In this document: positions 58,485-64,000 of the stretch, one piece after another
Numbering within the stretch: position 1 is the first letter of the stretch
How the letters are laid out: each line of letters begins with the position of its first letter
NCBI GenBank assembly: GCA_964440115.1
Contig: CAYTPV010000003.1
Location: 248,001-312,000 of the forward strand
Source of the DNA: JAEWWD01 sp964440115
GTDB lineage: Bacteria; Bacillota; Clostridia; Christensenellales; CAG-138
Direction of reading: 5' to 3'
DNA length: 64,000 bases
Program-made: the position numbers and the translations under genes
The notes under the pieces: model-generated
Seen by the model: only the letters and a program-made list of their open reading frames with translations
What the model was told of the DNA's origin: nothing
Database searches by the model: none

Positions 58485-59594
58485 TTGAATTACTTTGAAC
58501 TGCTCTCGGAAGAGATGCGAGCCACGCTCAAGAATGCGGGCTACACAACCCCCACTCCCATTCAGGAAAAGACTCTGGAGCCTATCCTGAATAAATCAGA
58601 CATACTGGGTGTCGCCCAAACAGGTACAGGCAAAACCGCTGCCTTTGCCGTTCCCATCATTGAAAAAATATTTGCTGATAACGGGAGGACGCAGGCACTT
58701 GTGCTTTGTCCCACCCGCGAGCTTGCGCTGCAGACAACGGAGGTGTTCCGCAAGCTTTCGGCCAGCCGGAAGATCCGCACCGTCAGCGTTTACGGCGGAC
58801 AGTCGGCAACCGTACAGATCCGTGCACTTCGCGCGGGGGCGCAGATCGTTGTCGGCACTCCTGGCAGGGTAAAGGATCTGATCAACCGCAATGTCCTGAA
58901 GCTGCAAAATGTACGCACCGTCGTACTCGACGAAGCGGATGAAATGCTTGATTTCGGCTTTTTGCCCGATATCAGCGCAATACTTGCCTGTGTTACAGGC
59001 CAGCATCAGACTCTGTTGTTCTCGGCGACCATGGACAGGGACATTATAAACATTGCGCGGCAGTTCCAAAATGATCCCGTCCGCATTGAGGTCGGCAACC
59101 GAAACAAACCCACCGAGACGGTGCGGCAGTCTTATCTGACCGCAGGCGAGCAGCAAAAGTCAAGCGCTGTACAAAGCCTGATCAGGCAGGAGCAGCCCCG
59201 GCTTGCGCTGATATTCTGCAACACGAGAAGGCGGGTCAAAAGCCTGCAAAAACTTCTTTTCGAGCAGGGTCTGCCGGTTTCCTGCCTGCATGGGGACCTA
59301 AGCCAAAGCCAGCGCGATGCGATCATGGATACCTTCCGCAAAGGCAAAACAACCGTACTCGTAGCGACGGATGTTGCAGCGCGAGGCATTGATGTGAATA
59401 ACATCGATCTCGTGATCAACTATGATATCCCCGATAAAATGGAGTATTATGTCCACCGAATCGGCAGAACGGGGCGCGCGGGCCATGCCGGTCGGGCGTG
59501 CACGCTGGTCAGCCCTAAGGACAACGGCAGAATTCTGGATATTGAAAGACAATTCCGGATTAAACTTACCAAGGAGCAGGCAATATCCTGCTGA
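58485..59594 (+). CDS. DEAD-box ATP-dependent RNA helicase
   Basis: A 369-residue minimal helicase that unwinds short RNA duplexes. Motifs in order: Q motif TPTPIQEKT, I AQTGTGKT, Ia PTRELAL, Ib GTPGR, II DEAD, III SAT, V ATDVAARGIDV, VI HRIGRTGRAG. It stops soon after motif VI, so it lacks the C-terminal RNA-binding tail of CsdA/DbpA types. The start is probably the TTG at 58485, with GAGGAAACA upstream; the frame open from 58395 lies within the structured leader. The leader hairpins suggest attenuation or cold-responsive control. Confidence 0.93.
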   Translation: MNYFELLSEEMRATLKNAGYTTPTPIQEKTLEPILNKSDILGVAQTGTGKTAAFAVPIIEKIFADNGRTQALVLCPTRELALQTTEVFRKLSASRKIRTVSVYGGQSATVQIRALRAGAQIVVGTPGRVKDLINRNVLKLQNVRTVVLDEADEMLDFGFLPDISAILACVTGQHQTLLFSATMDRDIINIARQFQNDPVRIEVGNRNKPTETVRQSYLTAGEQQKSSAVQSLIRQEQPRLALIFCNTRRRVKSLQKLLFEQGLPVSCLHGDLSQSQRDAIMDTFRKGKTTVLVATDVAARGIDVNNIDLVINYDIPDKMEYYVHRIGRTGRAGHAGRACTLVSPKDNGRILDIERQFRIKLTKEQAISC

Positions 59595-60270
59595 AAGCAG
59601 CGACCATGCCAAGGAGCCGCCGGATATCTCCGGGCGGCTCCAATTATAAAACCAGGGAACTGCTTGCCGTTTCGCTTTTGTGCTGATTTGGAGAAAGACT
59701 ACGCATTCCCCGCGAAGCGGCAACCGAAACCCATAAAGAGAAACAACGGAAGAAAGCACAACACAGGGATTTGCGTTATCGCAAAAGAAGGTAAAGTGTA
59801 AACAAATGACTCATAAGAATGCAAAGGGCAGCGGCCAATATTTCATCAGGGTTTATTTGTGCAGCGGCACGAACTCCAGTCCATTGGGCAGCGAAGAACT
59901 GGCCATCTTCTGCCAATGCGGCGCGCAGGAACCATCTACCGACGAATTGCAAAAAGATAGCCTTCTTAGTTGGGTTAACAGCAACCCCAAATGCAAGAAA
60001 AATCAAAGCAACGAATTATACAAATTATCCCGGGATGTGGATGCCATTGCTGTGGTTTTTCTCGCTGAGCGGGAAATACAGGCATGCCAAATGGCAAATC
60101 GCATTTTCCCATGTATGATTGAAGACGAGGCAATTGCGCAATAACAACGGAAACACCGGCTATCGGCGAGTAGAGAAATTGATATTGAACAATATGCAAC
60201 CACGACAGCGCATAACTGTGCCTAAGCGGACGTGCACAAGCGAAGCAAGCGCGGTCTGCCAAAGCCGAAA

Positions 60271-60292
60271 TCGAATTCCACCCACTCCGCCA
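60271..60292 (+). repeat. Second copy of the tRNA-Ser 3' end
   Basis: TCGAATTCCACCCACTCCGC plus CA, differing from the tRNA 3' end at two positions and including CCA. A terminator follows immediately, as after the real tRNA. Confidence 0.7.
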
Positions 60293-60296
60293 ATAA

Positions 60297-60327
60297 AAAG
60301 GGCATCTTCGGATGCCCTTTTTATTCC
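60297..60327. terminator. Bidirectional terminator
   Basis: AAAAAGGGCATC-ttcg-GATGCCCTTTTT, A-run and T-run on both sides. It ends the reverse-strand MFS transcript. Confidence 0.85.
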
Positions 60328-60374
60328 CTAGAATGCAAGCGTCAGGCAATATGTGTTTTCTTGCGACGTATGCA

Positions 60375-61565
60375 TTATCCCGCCTCCGTAACAAAGTCAG
60401 TCTCAATTCTAATCCTTCTTGAAAGTATAAAGTTGAGCAGTGCGATAACGGCCGCGCCCATAAATACGGCTTCATATCCGAAAGCCGACCACAAAAGCCC
60501 GCCGAAAACGGGAATCACCATAGAAGAAATATGCTGTAGGCTCACCCCCGTCGAGAGCGTTGGCGTCACATCGGCAACATCGACTGCAATCTTGCGCAAA
60601 TAAGTCGATCGCGCCATTTCGACCGCGGTCATTGAGTTGTCGATCACATAACAGCCTGCAATAATCACCACTGCGATGCCGGCAGGGAAGATTTTGCCCG
60701 AAAACGCGTATCCCAGGCAGATTGAAAACAACAAAGCTGCCTCTAAGGTCAGAACAAACCGCTCGCCCCGGACGTCTATCAGTCTGCCGACTATCTTGCG
60801 TGTGCCGATGCTTACCAGTGCGACAATCATACCCAATATGGCAAACATCTGCGGCCGCACATGGAATACCTTGATCAGTACCCATGGCGCAAACGTCAGA
60901 AAAATCTGATTTCTCGCGCCGCTGATACCGGCCAGAACATAAAAGAGCAAATAGCGTTTGCGAAAAACAAATTTTACTTTACGGGCTTTCGGCTCGCCCT
61001 TCTTCATCAGCCCTACCGCCAAAGCGGCGAGCACATAGAAACATGCGCCGATGACAAACGTGGTTTGATAAGTTATGTGCATATAATTAAAGCCCAGAAA
61101 GACGAAAACATAAGCGGCAATACTGCCAAACAAAGTGTAAGCGCTGATTGTTCCGAGCCTTGCACCAAAAGACTCCTGCTTAGACAGAGACATGCCGATG
61201 GATGGCGTGACGGGCAGTATCATATGCGTGCCGAGGCTGTACATCATCATCCAGCCAATCATTATTGCGAAGGTCGGAGACATCAGACCGAGTCCGAGCA
61301 TCCCCGCCCCTGCCGCCGCCATGCCGATCATGGCGATTCGCACATCGCCGCAAAAGCTTAATACGGCCAGAATTGGCATAATAAAGAAACCCGGCGTCTC
61401 CCGCGGCACTTCGATGAACCCTCTTGCATTTTCGGACAGCTTGAATACATCATTTAAATAGTTGTTGAATATCGACGTGTTGATGCCAGCGCCGATACCG
61501 GCGAACAATCCTGCCAGCAAAAACAGGTTAAAGTCCCGTCCGCCTTCTACATGTTTCTCTTCCAT
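60375..61565 (-). CDS. MFS transporter
   Basis: A 396-residue, 12-segment major facilitator permease. It begins MEEKHVEGGRDFNLFLLAGLF and has SIFNNYLNDVFKLSENARGF before helix 2 and GTRKIVGRLIDVRGERFVL in the central loop. It is not closely related to the three permeases at 3.8-8.6 kb. Substrate unknown. It sits inside the region between tRNA 3'-end copies and is monocistronic. Confidence 0.85.
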   Translation of the reverse strand: MEEKHVEGGRDFNLFLLAGLFAGIGAGINTSIFNNYLNDVFKLSENARGFIEVPRETPGFFIMPILAVLSFCGDVRIAMIGMAAAGAGMLGLGLMSPTFAIMIGWMMMYSLGTHMILPVTPSIGMSLSKQESFGARLGTISAYTLFGSIAAYVFVFLGFNYMHITYQTTFVIGACFYVLAALAVGLMKKGEPKARKVKFVFRKRYLLFYVLAGISGARNQIFLTFAPWVLIKVFHVRPQMFAILGMIVALVSIGTRKIVGRLIDVRGERFVLTLEAALLFSICLGYAFSGKIFPAGIAVVIIAGCYVIDNSMTAVEMARSTYLRKIAVDVADVTPTLSTGVSLQHISSMVIPVFGGLLWSAFGYEAVFMGAAVIALLNFILSRRIRIETDFVTEAG

Positions 61566-61676
61566 GAAACTGAAGCCTTTCAGAATTGCCGGATATTTTT
61601 ACTAATGTGATAAATATACGTGCATTATAGCATGGGAAAACGCCGCATACAATGAGCGTCTCTTGCCCAGCCTCCC

Positions 61677-61703
61677 AATAAAAAAAGGCATCCGAAGATG
61701 CCC
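61677..61703 (-). terminator. Terminator of the LURP-one gene
   Basis: On the reverse strand AAGGGCATC-ttcg-GATGCC followed by T7. It is nearly the same hairpin as 60297-60327. Confidence 0.85.
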
Positions 61704-61738
61704 TTATTATTGGCGCAGGTTTTATAGGAAGAAGACAA

Positions 61739-62227
61739 TCAATGATTCGACGAAGCGGCCGCTTCGGCCGCCATGACGCAGTCGATGGTCAGCACCACGG
61801 CCAGCGCGACGATCTCATCGCGAGGATCGGCGATATTGAGCGCATAACTGTCTCCCCAGGTAAACCACTCCTTGCGGATGGTCACAACCGGAACGCCGCC
61901 GCGGGTGATCGAGTAGTCATGCGCCCAGAAATCGCCCTCGATCTCCCAGCCTAGTCCCTCGATGCTGTATTTGGGGCGAAGGAAGGTGAATTCTTTTACG
62001 ATCTCTGCGATTTGCTGCCCGTTCGTGAACACATGGTAGCGCGGAAGGAAGCTAAATACCTTCTGCTGAATAAACGCAACCTCGCTGCCGTTTAAATCCA
62101 TCACATGCAGCTTCTTTCCCCACGAAAAGAATTCGCCTTCCACATAATATTTATCCTGACCCGCTTCGTCTTTTACGGTGAATTTATCCGTCCACGAAAA
62201 CACCTTTTGCTTGATGTACAGTTCCAT
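61739..62227 (-). CDS. LURP-one-related/YxjI-like protein
   Basis: A 162-residue tubby-like small protein. It shows the family pattern of repeated strands: MELYIKQKVFSWTDKFTVKD, YYVEGEFFSWGKKLHVMD, VAFIQQKVFSFLPRYHVF, EGDFWAHDYSI and the C-terminal helix VALAVVLTIDCVMAA. LURP-one/YxjI proteins are widespread in Firmicutes with no settled function; phospholipid binding is one idea. GAGG lies before the ATG. A broken copy stands at 57847-58134. Confidence 0.87.
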   Translation of the reverse strand: MELYIKQKVFSWTDKFTVKDEAGQDKYYVEGEFFSWGKKLHVMDLNGSEVAFIQQKVFSFLPRYHVFTNGQQIAEIVKEFTFLRPKYSIEGLGWEIEGDFWAHDYSITRGGVPVVTIRKEWFTWGDSYALNIADPRDEIVALAVVLTIDCVMAAEAAASSNH

Positions 62228-62345
62228 TTGATACCTCCTGAATGGCTGATTTGCCGCAAGCAGTGAGCTTCGTTTTTTATACTGTTCACAATGACCATTT
62301 TACTTTCATAGTATAGCATATATCCCTTGATTAAGAGGTGAGATT

Positions 62346-62603
62346 ATGTCACGCCATCGCCGCTCCGATTGTCGTTCCCACCGCCGCTCTGATCGCCGTT
62401 CCGATCGCCGTTCCGATCGTCGCTCCGATCGCCGTTCCGATCGCCGTTCCGATCGTCGTTCTGACCGTTCTAATCATTGTTCTGATTGTTCCGATCGTTC
62501 CGATCATCGTTCCGATCATCGTTCCGATCATCGTTCCGATCGCCGCTCTGACCGCTGCTATGATCGTCATCGTCTTTTGCGCGAACTGCTCAATTGTCAC
62601 TGA
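62346..62603 (+). CDS. Arg/Ser/Asp repeat protein
   Basis: An 85-residue protein built mostly of the tetrapeptide RSDR (with RSDH and RSDC variants), encoded by a 12-bp tandem unit CGTTCCGATCGC repeated about 15 times. AGAGGTGA lies 6 nt before the ATG. The ends (MSRHRRSDCRSH; HRLLRELLNCH) are not repetitive. Nucleic-acid or wall binding, or a coat-type protein, can be imagined from the alternating charge, but nothing is established. Slippage at the repeat should make length variable. Confidence 0.55.
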   Translation: MSRHRRSDCRSHRRSDRRSDRRSDRRSDRRSDRRSDRRSDRSNHCSDCSDRSDHRSDHRSDHRSDRRSDRCYDRHRLLRELLNCH

Positions 62604-62685
62604 TGAGTGTAGTGGCCTGCAGTTCGTGCCCAAGGGGACTAGGACGGGAGCAAAGCCACGCACAGCCTGCCCATGGAGAAATCTA

Positions 62686-62703
62686 TTTCCACCCCCTCCG
62701 CCA
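62686..62703 (+). repeat. Third, degraded copy of the tRNA-Ser 3' end
   Basis: TTTCCACCCCCTCCGCCA, matching the acceptor 3' strand and CCA of tRNA-Ser with a few changes, followed by an AAAACAGCCTGC/GCAGGCGGTT-like hairpin region. No gene is seen in 62604-62895. Confidence 0.5.
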
Positions 62704-62895
62704 AAACAGCCTGCATAGGCGGTTACCTGCTTATGCGGGCATTTTTATTGCCCTATTTAATGGCTTGCAAGCAGAATATTGAGCGGCGCCGCTGCGGGTG
62801 ATATAATACAGGCGTGAAAATATTTCCATAGGGCTTGGAGCTACTGAATCACTCGTCAAATAAATTAGAAAAATGATGGAGGGAAAATTGTAAAC

Positions 62896-63342
62896 ATGAA
62901 TAGTGGCCATAATAAGGTCCAGAGGAAAACTGCGGGGGCTGTTGTTGGAGTTGCTATTCTTGTGATAACATTGGGTTTTGTATTTTTCTTGATTCGTGGA
63001 AGTTATGCAAAACCCTCGTATTCATTCTCAAATAATACTCTAACAATAACAGGTCAATTTGGGGCTCAGATAGATCTTTTAGGAGCGACCGTTACTCATG
63101 AACATAACCAAGTTCCTGCAACCGAAGTAAGAACTAACGGGGCCGCAATTGGAAATATTGAGAAAGGCTATTTTAAAATAGGCAGCTCGGGCGTTTATAT
63201 GAACGTCATGGATAAAACCGCTCCGGATAGTATCTTGATAACCGACAAGAACGGTTCAAAGTATTATATCAACTGTGCATCTTCTGAAGAGACCGACAAC
63301 CTTTATAAGGAGATATCAAAGCAAAATTATGCCGCAAAATAA
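62896..63342 (+). CDS. Membrane-anchored bacterial PH-domain protein (bPH_5-like)
   Basis: A 148-residue protein with one N-terminal membrane helix (AGAVVGVAILVITLGFVFFLI) and an outer beta-rich domain. NTLTITGQFGAQIDLLGATV, RTNGAAIGNIEKGYFKI and ILITDKNGSKYYINCASSEETDNLYKEI match the bacterial PH fold (bPH_5). Role unknown. GGAGGG lies 14 nt before the ATG, rather far. The gene is AT-richer than the core. A strong terminator follows at 63366-63402. Confidence 0.72.
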   Translation: MNSGHNKVQRKTAGAVVGVAILVITLGFVFFLIRGSYAKPSYSFSNNTLTITGQFGAQIDLLGATVTHEHNQVPATEVRTNGAAIGNIEKGYFKIGSSGVYMNVMDKTAPDSILITDKNGSKYYINCASSEETDNLYKEISKQNYAAK

Positions 63343-63365
63343 GCATACACAAAGAAACAGAATAA

Positions 63366-63402
63366 AACCGTCACCCTCACGATAAGGGTGACGGTTTTTA
63401 TC
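63366..63402 (+). terminator. Terminator after the PH-domain gene
   Basis: AAACCGTCACCCT-cacgata-AGGGTGACGGTTT followed by TT and a T-rich tail. Confidence 0.9.
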
Positions 63403-63467
63403 TTCCGTCTGTTAGCATGTCTATCTTGTTATAGGTGGTATTTTGAGTCTGCTCGATATAGACGCGT

Positions 63468-63980
63468 TTATGTCAGGCTGTTATAAGCATCCGGGTCGTA
63501 TTTGAGCAGCAGCCTCGTCAGATGCTCGGCATGCCCCTTTTCCTCATCAATGATTGACTGCAGGGTAGTAACGATGTCTTTGTGCGAAAATTTATTCAAA
63601 TCCGGCTCGTAGAGTATGACGGCCTCCATTTCTCCCTTGATATCCTCGCGGATGTTATTCAGAATGTTCTGGGTATCGTACTGCGTACTTTGCGTTCGAA
63701 TGGGAGTCTTAGGGCCGGGAATTTTGCCTTTATGCGCCTGATACTGTTTGCTTTGCTCCGGATCATATTTTCGAAGCAGAAGTAAAATCCAGCCGTAATG
63801 CTTTTTTTCATCGAGCATGATGCTATGCCATGCTTTGTTGATCTCTTCAATATTTGAGCTTGCAATATGTTTTTGATAGCCATTGATGGCGATGATTTCT
63901 GCAATCAGTATTTCCCTGAGCCGATTGGTAAAGTGCGTCGGAACGCCCTGCGGCTGCCCGTTTGGATGCGTATAGCTCAT
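63468..63980 (-). CDS. Ferritin-like (rubrerythrin-type) diiron protein
   Basis: A 170-residue four-helix bundle. Metal-ligand patterns come in two pairs: REILIAEIIAINGYQKHI with MLDEKKHYGWIL (ExxH), and REDIKGEMEAVILYE with IIDEEKGHAEHL (ExxH). It has no rubredoxin-type CxxC tail. Such proteins reduce peroxide or oxidise iron in anaerobes; together with the catalase this fits oxidative defence. The second ATG (63980) is chosen because GGAGG lies 7 nt before it; the first ATG is too close. Confidence 0.82.
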   Translation of the reverse strand: MSYTHPNGQPQGVPTHFTNRLREILIAEIIAINGYQKHIASSNIEEINKAWHSIMLDEKKHYGWILLLLRKYDPEQSKQYQAHKGKIPGPKTPIRTQSTQYDTQNILNNIREDIKGEMEAVILYEPDLNKFSHKDIVTTLQSIIDEEKGHAEHLTRLLLKYDPDAYNSLT

Positions 63981-64000
63981 TCCCATTCCTCCATCCTGTT

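Larger units (their letters stand above)
59595..60374. other. Non-coding or decayed stretch between helicase and MFS genes
   Basis: Holds the helicase terminator (GGAGCCGCC/GGGCGGCTCC at about 59614-59641), a weak 112-codon frame (59806-60144) without homology or a good ribosome binding site, a copy of the tRNA-Ser 3' end (60271-60292) and a terminator (60297-60327). Text before the tRNA copy (GTGCACAAGCGAAGCAAG) resembles that at 56.9 kb. Confidence 0.5.

Noticed and set aside
59806..60144. 112-codon forward frame after the helicase
   Set aside because: No motif, weak ribosome binding site, and it lies in sequence that appears decayed next to a tRNA-end copy.
62346..62603. 12-bp tandem array considered as a CRISPR or iteron origin
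   Set aside because: Units abut without spacers, keep one open frame and follow a ribosome binding site; no replication gene is near.

Overview
The window looks like a chromosomal segment of a Gram-positive, low-oxygen-type member of the Clostridia (Bacillota). Support: a dimeric GlyQS-type glycyl-tRNA synthetase behind a T-box leader, an ECF transporter module next to truA, LL-diaminopimelate aminotransferase (dapL), class B sortases, many SH3b/NlpC/M23 wall proteins, AGGAGG ribosome binding sites and a CCA-encoding tRNA gene. Base composition is moderate GC for most of the window, with AT-rich patches around 57.0-57.75 kb and 62.8-63.4 kb. The genus cannot be fixed from the sequence alone; a Christensenellales-like lineage is only a guess.

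Layout. 0-13 kb: a partial M48-like protease, an Hsp20 chaperone, two alpha/beta hydrolases, a TIM-barrel sugar isomerase/epimerase behind a good promoter, a ROK regulator with three MFS transporters, a CBS-DRTGG family II pyrophosphatase, a lipoprotein and a DEDDh exonuclease. 13-24.8 kb: YczE-like membrane protein, galM, dapL, a SulP anion transporter, then the ECF module ecfA1-ecfA2-(B3/4 protein)-ecfT-(small membrane protein)-truA. 24.8-31 kb: UMF1-type MFS, esterase, tadA, and two secreted SH3b-sortase B fusions. 31.7-36.5 kb: a complete XRE-cupin/potABCD polyamine system. 36.6-48.5 kb: a DapF homologue in which both catalytic cysteines are serine, a seven-repeat SH3b protein, an M23 peptidase, glyS with its T-box, an NlpC/P60 hydrolase, a beta-hydroxyacid dehydrogenase and a PQQ-like propeller protein. 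48.9-56.6 kb: EamA transporter, GNAT, large-subunit catalase, amino-acid kinase family protein, SinR/Cas2-like protein, galactokinase. 56.7-62.7 kb: tRNA-Ser(CGA) followed by a region carrying three further copies of the tRNA 3' end, read here as decayed integrations (NUDIX, LURP-one gene plus its pseudogene copy, DEAD-box helicase, MFS). 62.3-64 kb: an Arg/Ser/Asp repeat protein, a PH-domain membrane protein and a ferritin-like protein.

The most unusual content lies between the genes. At least five families of intergenic elements built from consecutive hairpins recur here (called R-I to R-V below). In R-I, R-III and a pair of small-RNA-like units flanking the lipoprotein gene at 40.8 kb, the stems differ between copies by compensating base changes while loops and linkers stay the same, and G-U pairs favour one strand. 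That is the pattern expected of selected RNA structure, and these are the best candidates for something undescribed. One R-III unit and half an R-II unit sit between the glycine T-box and glyS.
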